Below, one piece after another: positions 33,545-42,344 of a stretch of 64,000 nucleotides of DNA. A program made the translations under genes and the position numbers. The notes beneath the pieces were generated by a model. It made no database searches, was not told where the DNA came from, and was given only the letters and a program-made list of their open reading frames with translations. Within the stretch, counting starts at the first letter, position 1, and the number at the start of each line of letters is the position of its first letter. The DNA is from UBA7672 sp031419455. GTDB lineage: Bacteria; Pseudomonadota; Alphaproteobacteria; Caulobacterales; Hyphomonadaceae. The stretch covers positions 27,676 through 91,675 of the forward strand of contig JANOKS010000005.1 in assembly GCA_031419455.1 (NCBI GenBank), in the 5' to 3' direction.

Positions 33545-33720
33545 GGGGATCGGGCAGCGAAGCGGATATGGATCGCCCCCTGCGCGAACCTGCTGGGCGG
33601 CTTGGAACATGCATGGTTTTCAGGGATTAACGGGGGTCGCCATATTCCCTGGCGGCTTGAACCCTATATGAAACGCGGTGCGCTAATCAGAGCGCCAGCA
33701 TCCTGAGCAGGAACAGCCCG

Positions 33721-34023
33721 ATGTCCACACCATCCAGCACCGGTAACGGAACACCCGGCAAGACAGATTTCGACACGCTGAAAAGCGACATGAAGGCGCT
33801 GCGCGAGGATCTCGCCACGCTGCTGAAAGACACCGGCGCGTTCGCCGCTTCGCAGGCAAAGGTCGCGGGCGAAAAAGGCCGCGCGCTGGCCGAGGACGCC
33901 GGCGAGAAGGCCGTCGAGTATCGCGAAGCCGTGGCCGACAAGGTGCGCGAGCATCCGCTGGCCGCGATCGGCATCGCACTGGCGGCGGGCTATGTGCTCG
34001 CCTCGATGTCGCGCCGCAGCTAG
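33721..34023 (+). CDS. DUF883 (ElaB/YqjD-type) membrane-anchored protein
   Basis: A 100-residue protein of the DUF883 family: an amphipathic helical N-terminal region (TLKSDMKALREDLATLLKDT ... AGEKGRALAEDAGEKAVEYR) and a single C-terminal membrane anchor (HPLAAIGIALAAGYVLASM). Family members are inner-membrane proteins seen in stationary phase and bound to ribosomes in E. coli. The start codon ATG follows AGCAGGAACAGCCCG. The next gene begins 21 bp after its stop, and both encode short membrane proteins that probably act together. Confidence 0.85.
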   Translation: MSTPSSTGNGTPGKTDFDTLKSDMKALREDLATLLKDTGAFAASQAKVAGEKGRALAEDAGEKAVEYREAVADKVREHPLAAIGIALAAGYVLASMSRRS

Positions 34024-34043
34024 GGGAGGCCCAGGGGGCGCAC

Positions 34044-34481
34044 GTGTTCAACGCATTCTTCGACCGCGCAATGGATCTGGCGATCGCCGCGGTCGTCGGA
34101 TTCGTGCTGGCGATCGTCGGCGTGGCGGTGCTGGCCGTTGCGGCGGCCTGGCAGCTCTCGCTCTGGATGCCGTGGCCGGCGGCGCTGGCCGTCACCGGCG
34201 TCGGCGTGCTGGCGATTGCGGCGATCTCGTTGTGGATCGGCACGGCCAAGAAGAAGAAGCCGGAGCCCGAGCCTGAAGAGCAGATGTCGGATGCCGATCC
34301 GGTGTCGATGGTGCTCGGACTGATGGAGCTCCCCGTCGAGGTGGTGAAGAAGATCGTGATGGAGAAGCCGATCGCGTCGATCGCGCTGATCTCCAGCGTC
34401 GGCCTGCTGATCGCACGCAAGCCGGAAGTGGCGCTGAGGTTGTTCGACAGGCTGGTGGGATCGTTCGGGCCGAAGGTTTAG
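34044..34481 (+). CDS. small inner-membrane protein, holin-superfamily-like
   Basis: A 145-residue protein with GTG start. Two N-terminal transmembrane helices (about 12-33 and 41-66) are followed by a charged linker (KKKKPEPEPEEQ) and a C-terminal amphipathic segment with a weaker hydrophobic helix (PIASIALISSVGLLIARKP). The layout resembles phage_holin_3_6-like partners that follow DUF883 genes. This is a family guess from arrangement. No enzymatic motif seen. Confidence 0.65.
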   Translation: MFNAFFDRAMDLAIAAVVGFVLAIVGVAVLAVAAAWQLSLWMPWPAALAVTGVGVLAIAAISLWIGTAKKKKPEPEPEEQMSDADPVSMVLGLMELPVEVVKKIVMEKPIASIALISSVGLLIARKPEVALRLFDRLVGSFGPKV

Positions 34482-34614
34482 GGACGCGTCCTTTCTTCGC
34501 CAGTACTGGGCGTTATCTTATAGCGCATGCCAATCGTCGACGCCTGCGTGCGTTAACTGATCCAGAGTCTTTTTCTCGCAGGATTCCCCTCGCTTAGCGC
34601 CATGGGAGTCTCGT

Positions 34615-36576
34615 ATGCGCCCGCCACGTTTCACCTACCCACGGACAATGTTTGCAACGGTGACCGCGCTGGCGACGGTGTTCGGCGCGTTGCCGGCATT
34701 CGCGCAGGAGCATGATGAGCACGAGGAGGAAGAGGACGTCATCGTTGTGCAGGCGACGCGGTCGGGACAGCGCGTGCAGGACGAGCCGATCCGCGTCGAG
34801 GTGATCGTGCGAGAGGAAATCGAAGAAAAACTTCTGATGACGCCCGGCAATATCTCGATGCTTGTCGCGGAGACGGGCGGGGTCCGGGTTCAGACGACTT
34901 CGCCCGCGCTTGGAGCCGCGAACATTCGCATGCAGGGCATGAGCGGGCGTTACACGCAGCTGCTGGCGGACGGTCTGCCGCTGTATGGCGGACAGACGTC
35001 GTCGATCGGACTGATGCAGATTCCGCCGACCGATCTCGGGCAGGTGGAAATCATCAAGGGCAGCGCATCGGCGCTGTACGGGCCTTCCGCGCTGGGCGGA
35101 GTGATCAATCTTGTCTCGCGCCGGCCGGACGACGAGGCCGTGAACGAGCTGCTGCTCAACGCGACGACGCGGGAGGGGCAGGATGTGACGGCGTATCATG
35201 CGGCGCCGATTTCCGATGACTGGAGCTATTCGGTGGTGGGCGGGCTGCACAGTCAGACCGAGCAGGACCGCGACGCGGATGGCTGGATCGACATGCCGGG
35301 CTTTGACCGCTGGACTTTGCGGCCGCGCCTGTTCTGGGAGAACGCGGAGGGGGCGAGCGCGCTGTTCACGCTCGGCGCGATGCAGGAGGATCGCGTCGGC
35401 GGGACGCTGGCAGGGCGGACTGTGCCGGATGGTTCGGCGTTTCCCAACACGCAGGACAGCAAACGGCTCGACGCCGGTCTGGTGAGTGCGTTTCCTGTGA
35501 CGGCGAACAGCACGCTGCATATTCGCGCGTCCGGCATGACGCTGGACAACGGGCATGTGTTCGGCAGCGTGAGGGAAGACGACACGCACGAGACGGCTTT
35601 CGGGGAGGTGTCTTACTCCATGGACCTCGATACGACGCTGGTGCTGGTCGGCGCGGCGTACCAGGCGGACAGCTTTGCGACGGAGGCCTTCCCGGTCTTC
35701 GACTATGAATACGAGACGCCGGGACTGTTCGCGCAGGTAGAGCAGGAGATCGGCGACGAGGTGACGCTGGCGGCCAGCGCGCGGTGGGACGATCACAACG
35801 TGTTCGGCGATCATTTCAGCCCGCGGCTGTCGGCGCTGTATCGCCCGGGGCCGTGGCGGATTCGCGCTTCGCTTGGCGAGGGGTTTTATGCGCCGACTCC
35901 CTTTGTCGACGAGATCGAGGCGGCGGGCCTTTCGCAACTGGAGCCGCTGAGCGGACTGCGGGCGGAGACGGCGCGGACGGGGTCAGTCGATGTAGGTTAC
36001 GCGGAAGGCCCGTTCGAGGCGAGCGTGACCCTGTTCGGGTCGGATATCGAGGATGCGGTGCAGCTGTTCGAGGTGGATGCTGACACCGTGCGTCTGGTCA
36101 ATGCGACAAGCGTGACGCGGACGCGGGGGGCTGAGTTGCTGCTGCGCTATCGCTGGGACGCGTTCACGGTGACGGGGAGCTATGTGCAGGTTGACGCCAC
36201 TGAGCCCGATCCGCAGACGGGCGTGCAGCGCGCGATACCGCTGACGCCGTACCACACGGCGGGCTTCGTCGCGATGTGGGAGGAGCATGGTGTCGGGCGC
36301 ATCGGATTCGAGATGTACTATACGGGCGAGCAGGAGCTGGACGACAATCCGTTCCGAAGCATGAGCGAGCCCTATGTGGAAATGGGCCTGCTCGGCGAGA
36401 TGGTGGTGGACAAGTTCCGGCTGTTCGTGAACGCGGAGAACATTCTCGGGGTGCGCCAGACGCGGCATGACCCGCTGGTGCGGCCGACGCGCGCGCCGGA
36501 CGGGAGCTGGACCGTGGATGCGTGGCAGCCGCTGGACGGGTTCACGGTGAATGCGGGCGTGCGGGTGAGCGGGTAG
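34615..36576 (+). CDS. TonB-dependent outer-membrane receptor, metal-type
   Basis: A 653-residue outer-membrane barrel with signal peptide (cleavage near AFAQE) followed by an acidic/His segment EHDEHEEEED. The plug domain begins DVIVVQATRSGQRVQDEP, contains IRMQGMSGRYTQLLADGLPL and ends YGPSALGGVINLVSRRP. The barrel ends in VNAGVRVSG. The N-terminal His/Glu run suggests metal-complex uptake, but no substrate is proven. A second Met (34648) is an alternative start for the signal peptide. It would depend on TonB-ExbBD elsewhere. Confidence 0.9.
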   Translation: MRPPRFTYPRTMFATVTALATVFGALPAFAQEHDEHEEEEDVIVVQATRSGQRVQDEPIRVEVIVREEIEEKLLMTPGNISMLVAETGGVRVQTTSPALGAANIRMQGMSGRYTQLLADGLPLYGGQTSSIGLMQIPPTDLGQVEIIKGSASALYGPSALGGVINLVSRRPDDEAVNELLLNATTREGQDVTAYHAAPISDDWSYSVVGGLHSQTEQDRDADGWIDMPGFDRWTLRPRLFWENAEGASALFTLGAMQEDRVGGTLAGRTVPDGSAFPNTQDSKRLDAGLVSAFPVTANSTLHIRASGMTLDNGHVFGSVREDDTHETAFGEVSYSMDLDTTLVLVGAAYQADSFATEAFPVFDYEYETPGLFAQVEQEIGDEVTLAASARWDDHNVFGDHFSPRLSALYRPGPWRIRASLGEGFYAPTPFVDEIEAAGLSQLEPLSGLRAETARTGSVDVGYAEGPFEASVTLFGSDIEDAVQLFEVDADTVRLVNATSVTRTRGAELLLRYRWDAFTVTGSYVQVDATEPDPQTGVQRAIPLTPYHTAGFVAMWEEHGVGRIGFEMYYTGEQELDDNPFRSMSEPYVEMGLLGEMVVDKFRLFVNAENILGVRQTRHDPLVRPTRAPDGSWTVDAWQPLDGFTVNAGVRVSG

Positions 36577-36597
36577 GGCTTTTGTGAGCGTTGAGAG

Positions 36598-36720
36598 AGA
36601 CCCCCACCTGTCCTCCCCCTTTCAGGGTGAGGGACCTTGTTGCGCCACCGTCCTTCAATGTTGGGTAAGTTCGTGCTGCAGGGTTCCTCACCCTGAAAGG
36701 GGGAGGTCAGGTGGGGGTCT
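36598..36720. repeat. two-arm palindromic element (AGACCCCCACC type)
   Basis: Left arm 36598-36640 (AGACCCCCACCTG ... CTCCCCCTTTCAGGGTGAGG) and inverted right arm 36682-36720 (CCTCACCCTGAAAGGGGGAG ... GGTGGGGGTCT) with a 41-bp spacer, between the TonB receptor and amn. Confidence 0.85.
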
Positions 36721-36786
36721 GCTTCAGCATGCACAGTGCTCCCGGATAGCGTTGACTGCCCAGCCCGCGCGCTTTAGGAACCCGCA

Positions 36787-38253
36787 ATGACGGGGAACCT
36801 CACACCAGTTCAGGCGATCGACAGGGCGACGGAGCTGCATGCGGCGGCCGTGGCGCGGTTGCGGGCGGCGCTGGAGGCGTTTGTGCTGCGGGGCGAGACG
36901 CCCGATCCGCAGGCGCGGGCGCGCGGGGATTTCTGCTATCCCGAATTGCGGATGACCTATCATCCTGATGGGCCGATCCCGGCCCTGTCGCGCGCCTTCG
37001 CGAAGCTGTCGGAGGCGGGGCTGTATGTCAGCACGATCACGCAGCCGGCGTTCTTCCGGAAATATTTCCTCGAACAGCTCGAGCAGATCACAGCGGACTT
37101 CAATGTCACGCTGGATGTCGTCGTCTCGAAGTCAGAGATTCCCTATCCGTATGTGCTGGAGCATGCGGCGAACATCGACGCGGAGGCGCTGCCGCCGGCG
37201 GAGTTCGCGCGCTGGTTTCCGACGCCGCGGCTGGACCTGATCGGCGACGAGGTGATCGACGCCGAGATCCAGGATGGCGGCTTCTTCAACACGGATGGCA
37301 TGCGGCCGCTGGCGCTGTTCGATGCGGGGCGGATCGACTTTTCCCTTCAGCGCCTAAAGCACTATACCGGCACGCCGTTCGAGCATGTGCAGCGCTACAT
37401 CCTGTTCACCAACTACCATCGCTATGTCGATCACTTCGTGGAGTGGTCGATCGAACGGCTGAAGCAGCCGGGGCCGTACAAGAAGCTGTCGGCGCCGGGC
37501 GGCATCATTGTCGATGCGAAGACGAAGGACGCGGCGCAGAAGGTGAATGACGGGCCGTGGCGGCGTCATCAGATGCCAGCCTATCACCTGATGGCGGATG
37601 ACCGCTCTGGCATCACACTGGTGAATATCGGTGTGGGCCCGTCGAACGCGAAGACGATCACGGATCATCTTGCTGTGCTGCGGCCTGAGTGCTGGATCAT
37701 GGTTGGGCATTGCGGCGGGCTGCGTCACTCGCAGCGCATCGGCGATTATGTGCTGGCGCATGCCTACCTGCGCGACGATCATGTGCTCGATAGCGTGCTG
37801 CCGCGCGACATTCCGGTGCCGCCAATTGCGGAGGTGCAGGTGGCGCTGCAGGAAGCGGCGGAGAAGGTGACGGGGGAGAGCGGCGAGCAGCTCAAGCATC
37901 GGTTGCGGACGGGGACCGTCGTGACGACGGACGATCGCAACTGGGAGCTGCGGTTCACCGACAGTTCCAAGCGGTTCAACAAGTCGCGCGCCATCGCCAT
38001 CGACATGGAAAGCGCAACGATCGCGGCCAATGGATACCGGATGCGCGTGCCCTATGGCGTGCTGCTGTGCGTGTCGGACAAGCCGCTGCATGGCGAGATC
38101 AAGCTGGCGGGGGCGGCGAACCGGTTCTACGAACGGGCGATCGGCGAGCACATCCGCATCGGCATCGAGACGCTGGAAAGCCTTGCGCGGGAAGGGGGCA
38201 GCGCCCTGCATTCGCGCAAGCTGCGGTCGTTCTACGAGCCGCCTTTCCGGTAG
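36787..38253 (+). CDS. amn: AMP nucleosidase
   Basis: A 488-residue cytoplasmic enzyme cleaving AMP to adenine and ribose-5-phosphate. The C-terminal half is a PNP-type nucleosidase core: ITLVNIGVGPSNAKTITDHL, MVGHCGGLRHSQRIGDYVLAHAY, and AIAIDMESATIAANGYRMRVPYGVLLCVSDKPLHGE with catalytic Asp in the SDKP segment. The N-terminal part is the family's regulatory domain. Length fits (E. coli 484). It has its own 5' control region after the repeat. Confidence 0.92.
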   Translation: MTGNLTPVQAIDRATELHAAAVARLRAALEAFVLRGETPDPQARARGDFCYPELRMTYHPDGPIPALSRAFAKLSEAGLYVSTITQPAFFRKYFLEQLEQITADFNVTLDVVVSKSEIPYPYVLEHAANIDAEALPPAEFARWFPTPRLDLIGDEVIDAEIQDGGFFNTDGMRPLALFDAGRIDFSLQRLKHYTGTPFEHVQRYILFTNYHRYVDHFVEWSIERLKQPGPYKKLSAPGGIIVDAKTKDAAQKVNDGPWRRHQMPAYHLMADDRSGITLVNIGVGPSNAKTITDHLAVLRPECWIMVGHCGGLRHSQRIGDYVLAHAYLRDDHVLDSVLPRDIPVPPIAEVQVALQEAAEKVTGESGEQLKHRLRTGTVVTTDDRNWELRFTDSSKRFNKSRAIAIDMESATIAANGYRMRVPYGVLLCVSDKPLHGEIKLAGAANRFYERAIGEHIRIGIETLESLAREGGSALHSRKLRSFYEPPFR

Positions 38254-38292
38254 GCTCACTGGGAGGTGGGCGCGCTACGATGGGGCGCGGGC

Positions 38293-38309
38293 CATGCCCT
38301 TGGGGCATG
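38293..38309. other. short hairpin in 178-bp gap
   Basis: CATGCCC / GGGCATG around a 3-nt loop, lying 39 bp after the amn stop. There is no T tract, so it is a weak candidate for a terminator. The rest of the gap to the MFS gene shows nothing recognisable. Confidence 0.35.
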
Positions 38310-38431
38310 CACGAATCAAGGGTTTGCCCTTGCCCCCGAATCTCGGTCACGTCGTTCGTGGAATCGACACAAGCCTCCGAGTCAATCAATATGCACATCT
38401 GCCCCCGGCTCGTGCCGGCTGAGGACAAGTC

Positions 38432-39922
38432 ATGACTGACGCCACGCCGGCGGATGTTCCGGGCGCTGGACCTGCCAACCGCCGCATCGGCGGTGTGATG
38501 CAGCCGGCCAGCCTGTCATGGGCCGTGTTCGAGTTCGCGCGCAATCCGTACTTCATGCTGATCGTGACGTATGTGTTCCCGCCATATTTCGTGCAGTACA
38601 TTGTTGGCGATCCGGTGCTGGGGCAGGCGATTGTTTCGGACGCGACGGCGTGGGCGGGCATCATTGGCGCGCTGACGGCGCCGCTGCTGGGCGCGATGAT
38701 GGACAAGGGCGGACGGCGCAAGCCGGTGATGGCGCTGTTCATCGGCATGCTGATGGTGAGCGGGCTGTCGCTGTGGTTCTCGACGCCGGGCAGCGTGGAC
38801 GCGGCAGGCGTATTCCATCCGCCTACGGACGGGCTCGGCCTGTACGGGACGATGATGTTCCTGGTGCTTGGGTTCGTGGGCTATTCCTATTCAGAGCTGA
38901 TGCACAACGCGATGCTGCGCGGATCAGGGCGGCCGGAAGCGCTGTCGCAGATTTCAGGCGCGGGGATCGGGCTGGGGCAGTTGTCGTCAGCGCTTGCGCT
39001 TGGCGGGCTGGCGGTCGTCGGTCTCGCCATACCGGCGCTGAGCGAGGCTGGGTCGGGCTATCTCCTGCAGCGCGGGACAGGACCGATCGTGGCGCTGTGG
39101 CTGCTGGTGTTCGTCATCCCGTTCTTCATCTACGTGCCCGACGGCGCGCCTGTGGGCGGGACGTGGGCGGGCGCTGCGCGGCAGATATTCTCGAAGGACG
39201 GCAAGCTCAATCCGCTGGCGGCCGCAACGGGTGTTGTTGGATATCTCAAGGGTCTGTTCCGGCAGTTCCCGGAGACGATGAAGTACCTGCTGGCGTGCCT
39301 GATCTTCAAGGATGGGATCATTGCGCTGCTGGCGCTTGGCGGCGTGCTGTCGTCGGGCGTGCTGGGCTGGGAGTTTGTCGAGAACGTGCTCTACGGCATC
39401 TGGGCGTCGGTGTTCGCAGCGATTGGCGGGCTGTGGCTGGCTGGCGTGATGGACAGGGCGTATGGGCCGCGCAAGTCGATCATGATCCAGCTGGCGCTGT
39501 TGGTGCTCGTGATGGGAATCGCGCTGGGGACGACGCAGCAGTCGATCCTCTACGGGCTGATCCCGGCCTCTCAGATCGTGCATGGCGCTGGCGTGTTCGA
39601 CTCGCTGGCGGATGTCTTCTATCTCGCCGTGATCGCTGTTGTGGCGGCGCTGGCGGCGGCGAATATCTCGACGAGCCGCTACATGATCGTGGTGCTGGCG
39701 CCGAAGGATCGCGTGGCGGAGTTCTACGGGCTGTTCGCGATGTCGAGCACGGCGACGGTGTGGCTTGGGCCGCTGCTGACGGGGTGGGCGACGCGCACGT
39801 TCAACGACCAGCGCATCGGATTCTCGCCTGTGCTGGTGCTGCTGGCGATCGGGTTGGCGCTGATGTTCACGTTGAAGCCGACGACGGGCGCGCGCGGGAC
39901 GCTGGCCGATCAGGCTGGGTGA
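38432..39922 (+). CDS. UMF1-family MFS transporter
   Basis: A 496-residue protein with 12 predicted transmembrane segments. The N-terminus ASLSWAVFEFARNPYFMLIVTYVFPPYF and the A-like loop GALTAPLLGAMMDKGGRRKPVM are typical of the UMF1/Atg22-like MFS group. Substrate not predictable. No co-directional partner: amn lies upstream with a 178-bp gap, and a palindromic element follows its stop. Confidence 0.82.
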   Translation: MTDATPADVPGAGPANRRIGGVMQPASLSWAVFEFARNPYFMLIVTYVFPPYFVQYIVGDPVLGQAIVSDATAWAGIIGALTAPLLGAMMDKGGRRKPVMALFIGMLMVSGLSLWFSTPGSVDAAGVFHPPTDGLGLYGTMMFLVLGFVGYSYSELMHNAMLRGSGRPEALSQISGAGIGLGQLSSALALGGLAVVGLAIPALSEAGSGYLLQRGTGPIVALWLLVFVIPFFIYVPDGAPVGGTWAGAARQIFSKDGKLNPLAAATGVVGYLKGLFRQFPETMKYLLACLIFKDGIIALLALGGVLSSGVLGWEFVENVLYGIWASVFAAIGGLWLAGVMDRAYGPRKSIMIQLALLVLVMGIALGTTQQSILYGLIPASQIVHGAGVFDSLADVFYLAVIAVVAALAAANISTSRYMIVVLAPKDRVAEFYGLFAMSSTATVWLGPLLTGWATRTFNDQRIGFSPVLVLLAIGLALMFTLKPTTGARGTLADQAG

Positions 39923-39936
39923 GGGCGCCTGACGAT

Positions 39937-40096
39937 CTCCTCCCCCGAACGGGGGAGGTGCAGCGGGCACTGGCGGTTAGGTGGTCGAGATTGGGTGGGG
40001 GACGGTCCATCCACGACAACAGATGGGGCGGTCCCCCACCTGGGCGGTGTTCGTTGACACTGGCGTGCACGCGGCTCCTCCCCCGTTCGGGGGAGG
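39937..40096. repeat. two-arm palindromic element abutting the second DUF559 gene
   Basis: Left arm 39937-40003: hairpin CTCCTCCCCC-GAAC-GGGGGAGG, a G-rich segment, ending GGGTGGGGGAC. Inverted right arm 40031-40096: GTCCCCCACC ... CTCCTCCCCC-GTTC-GGGGGAGG. The two hairpin loops are complementary (GAAC/GTTC). The arm ends 6 bp before the DUF559 stop codon. Confidence 0.85.
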
Positions 40097-40102
40097 ACGA
40101 GG

Positions 40103-40468
40103 TCAGCGGCTTTGGTTCTGGAGATACCGGACTGTTTGATGGATGGTGTTGACGACGCCTTCGAGGTTTTCGTCGATTTCCTGATGGCTGAAGTGAAGGA
40201 TCGTGACCCCAAGGTTTTCGAGATGGGAATCCCGGATCGAGTCGCGTTCGGCTGAGTGCGTCGGGCCATCGACCTCAACAGCAAGTTTCAAGGGCACGCA
40301 GTAGTAGTCCGGGAAATATGGCCCGACAGGGTGCTGACGTCTGAACGGAGCGCTGGCGCCTGAGTTGCGAAGATGGGGCCACAAACGGTGTTCGGTGTGC
40401 GACACGTCGCGGCGAAGCTCGCGAGCACGCAGCGTTTGGCGTTTTGTCCTGTAGGTTCGTTCGGTCAC
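40103..40468 (-). CDS. DUF559 nuclease-like protein (second copy)
   Basis: A 121-residue protein (GTG at 40468; a longer frame from TTG at 40516 has no ribosome site). It is the same DUF559 family as at 28643: TLRARELRRDVSHTEHRLW, FRRQHPVGPYFPDYYCVPLK with Pro-Asp, then LAVEVDGPTHSAERD with E-x-D, and HFSHQEIDENLEGVVNTI at the end. It is only moderately similar to the other copy, so not a recent duplication. Local GC, about 60% by eye over 300 bases, is lower than the neighbours. It abuts a palindromic element at its 3' end. Confidence 0.78.
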   Translation of the reverse strand: MTERTYRTKRQTLRARELRRDVSHTEHRLWPHLRNSGASAPFRRQHPVGPYFPDYYCVPLKLAVEVDGPTHSAERDSIRDSHLENLGVTILHFSHQEIDENLEGVVNTIHQTVRYLQNQSR

Positions 40469-40528
40469 GGCGAAATCCCCGCAACCGATGATGTCGGCGC
40501 CTACCCTCGAAGGCAAGCGATGGGAGCG

Positions 40529-40966
40529 CTACTCGCCCTTTGCCGCGGCGGACTTACCGGTGATGGTGGACATGATGCCGGTGAAGTGCTCAGGGGCGTC
40601 GCCGACCATGGGGGTGGCGCGGCACTTGTCGACGCAGGAGTACGAGTACGTGCCCTGGCCGCGCACGACGGTAAGGCCGGTCGCGTCCTCGCCGCCGACG
40701 ACGATCTGGTTGGTGTAGATCGTGTTGCCGCCGCGATCGAGGACGGTGAGGTTGGTGGTGCCGAAAGCCTTGCCCGTGATCAGCAGCGTGCGGGCGTCGT
40801 GGACGGAGACGTCGGCGACGGTGGCGTTGCCGATGATGACGGAGTTGGCGGCGCCCCCGACCTTCAGCGTGACCGTCTGGTCGACCTTCACCGAGAAGGG
40901 ATCGGCCAAGGCGGCCGGCGCAAGCGCGAGCGACATCGCGAGGGCGGCGAGAAATTTCTTCGTCAT
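40529..40966 (-). CDS. pilus assembly N-terminal-domain protein (CpaC N-domain-like)
   Basis: A 145-residue secreted protein. After a signal peptide (ending near ALADP) the sequence DQTVTLKVGGAANSVIIGNATVADVSVHDARTLLITGKAFGTTNLTVLDRGGNTIYTNQIVV matches the small N-terminal domain of CpaC-type secretins (T2SSS pilus N-domain). It contains two cysteines near SYSCVDKCRATP. It is encoded divergently from pilA and likely assists or caps the tad secretin; that is inference. Start 40966 has GGGAG upstream. Confidence 0.78.
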   Translation of the reverse strand: MTKKFLAALAMSLALAPAALADPFSVKVDQTVTLKVGGAANSVIIGNATVADVSVHDARTLLITGKAFGTTNLTVLDRGGNTIYTNQIVVGGEDATGLTVVRGQGTYSYSCVDKCRATPMVGDAPEHFTGIMSTITGKSAAAKGE

Positions 40967-41303
40967 GGCGGGACTCCCGATGGGCATCGCCACTGACGAT
41001 AGGCGGCAGTCCTGAATCAATGGCTAAGCCGCGTCCGCGGATCGCGGGGACGTGCGCATAAGACTCGCGCGCGCGAGTCCTTTGAATCAGGGGAGGGGAA
41101 GAGATGCTGCTGGTTAGGGAAGCGTTCAAAGTATTGAACGAGGTCTCAACAAACGTAGTTAAGCAGCGGTGAATGCGAATACATGCAAATTTCTTGTCTG
41201 TTTTACGCGATGTCAATGGAGCTCATGTAGAACTGACCATACCTACTGCGGGTGATGGTAATTCGCTGTGGGAAACAGAAGCCATGCATAGCGGAGAAGC
41301 AAA
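40967..41303 (+). promoter_or_regulatory. pilA upstream region with an 18-bp palindrome
   Basis: This 337-bp gap between the divergent pilus-domain gene and pilA contains CGTTCAAAGTATTGAACG at 41122-41139, a perfect dyad of 7-bp halves around AGTA. The sequence is AT-richer than elsewhere. It is a candidate operator. No gene seen. Confidence 0.5.
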
Positions 41304-41462
41304 ATGAAAAACGTGATGAAATTCCTCAAGAACAAATCCGGCGCCACCGCGATCGAGTACGGCCTGATCGCCGCCCTGATCGCCGTCGCCGTCATCGGTG
41401 GCGTCAGCCAGCTCGGCACGTCGGCCAACACGACGTTCAACGCGGTTTCGGCTGCGATGTAA
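41304..41462 (+). CDS. pilA: Flp/Fap-type pilin
   Basis: A 52-residue pilin, too short for most automatic calls. It reads MKNVMKFLKNKSG, then ATAIEYGLIAALIAVAVIGG and a short polar tail. Cleavage by the CpaA prepilin peptidase is expected after the Gly before ATAIEYGLIA, with the conserved Glu at position +5 (ATAIE). The start codon lies 6 bases after GGAG. It is the first gene of the tad cluster; a terminator follows it, so pilin is probably expressed in excess over the assembly genes. Confidence 0.93.
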   Translation: MKNVMKFLKNKSGATAIEYGLIAALIAVAVIGGVSQLGTSANTTFNAVSAAM

Positions 41463-41497
41463 TCCCGCGCCGGCTAACAAGCTGGCGTAGAGATGTG

Positions 41498-41537
41498 AAG
41501 CCGCGGACCCTCGGTCCGCGGCTTCTTTCTTTTTTGC
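41498..41537 (+). terminator. strong rho-independent terminator after pilA
   Basis: A 12-bp perfect stem AAGCCGCGGACC / GGTCCGCGGCTT with a CTC loop is followed by CTTTCTTTTTT. Confidence 0.9.
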
Positions 41538-41621
41538 GAATACTTGGTTTTTTTGCGAATATTGAGTTTGGTCAAGAATTCCTTCAGCGAAATCTGTCAG
41601 GTTGTTTGAATAAGAAGACTG

Positions 41622-42146
41622 ATGGGTGGTGGCTGCTCGATGATCACGTCCTTGCTCTGCCTGGCGTTCCCGTTGTTGCTGATCTACGCCGCCTGGCATG
41701 ACGTCTCGACGATGACGATTCCGAACTGGGTGTCGATCGTGCTGGCCGTGACGTTCGTTCCCGCGGCGCTGACCGCCGGACTGAGCTTCGAGGAAATCGG
41801 CTGGCACCTGTTGTTCGGCGCGGGTGTGCTGATCGCGTGTGCGGCGCTCTTCTATCTCAACGTGTTCGGCGGCGGGGACGCGAAAGTAATCGCGGCGGCG
41901 TCGCTGTGGACGGGGCTCGCGGGAAGCGGGCCGTTCGTGCTGGGCATGGCGATTGCCGGCGGCGCGCTTGCAGCGGTGCTGATCGTGCTGCGCCGGATGA
42001 AGATCCAGACGACGAAGGCGTGGCTTGCGCGGCTGCTGTCGCCGGAAGAGGGCGCGCCGTATGCGGTGGCGATCGCGGCGGGCGCTTTGCTGGCGGCGCC
42101 GTCGTCGCCGGTGCTGGCGGCGGGACTTGCGACGCTCTCGGTTTGA
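41622..42146 (+). CDS. cpaA: prepilin peptidase, tad system
   Basis: A 174-residue inner-membrane A24 family aspartic peptidase that matures the Flp pilin. The catalytic Asp residues lie in YAAWHDVSTMTIPNW and in FGGGDAKVIAAA. About five membrane helices are predicted. A shorter start at Met in MITSLLCLAF (41640) is equally plausible. It is separated from pilA by a terminator, so its own promoter probably lies at 41540-41620. Confidence 0.9.
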   Translation: MGGGCSMITSLLCLAFPLLLIYAAWHDVSTMTIPNWVSIVLAVTFVPAALTAGLSFEEIGWHLLFGAGVLIACAALFYLNVFGGGDAKVIAAASLWTGLAGSGPFVLGMAIAGGALAAVLIVLRRMKIQTTKAWLARLLSPEEGAPYAVAIAAGALLAAPSSPVLAAGLATLSV

Positions 42147-42214
42147 CGACACGCAAAAGACGCGGGCGATTCACCGGCTGTAAACCTGCAAAGCCAAGCT
42201 GCCGTCACGGATGG

Positions 42215-42272
42215 TTAACGCTGGACGACTTTCGTTAACAACCCCTGCGCCAGCGTCTTAACGCTCCCTTAG
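42215..42272 (+). promoter_or_regulatory. candidate CtrA-type sites upstream of cpaB
   Basis: TTAA at 42215 and 42235 and TTAA-CGCTCCC-TTAG at 42258-42272. The last fits the CtrA consensus TTAA-N7-TTAA with one mismatch. Pilus genes of Caulobacterales are CtrA-controlled, so this is plausible. Unproven. Confidence 0.4.
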
Positions 42273-42344
42273 AGCCCTCATGAAAGTGTCGAGCTTCAGG
42301 ATAGGTCTTTTCAGGGCCTGTTGGGGACTTGGCGGAGGGTCTTC

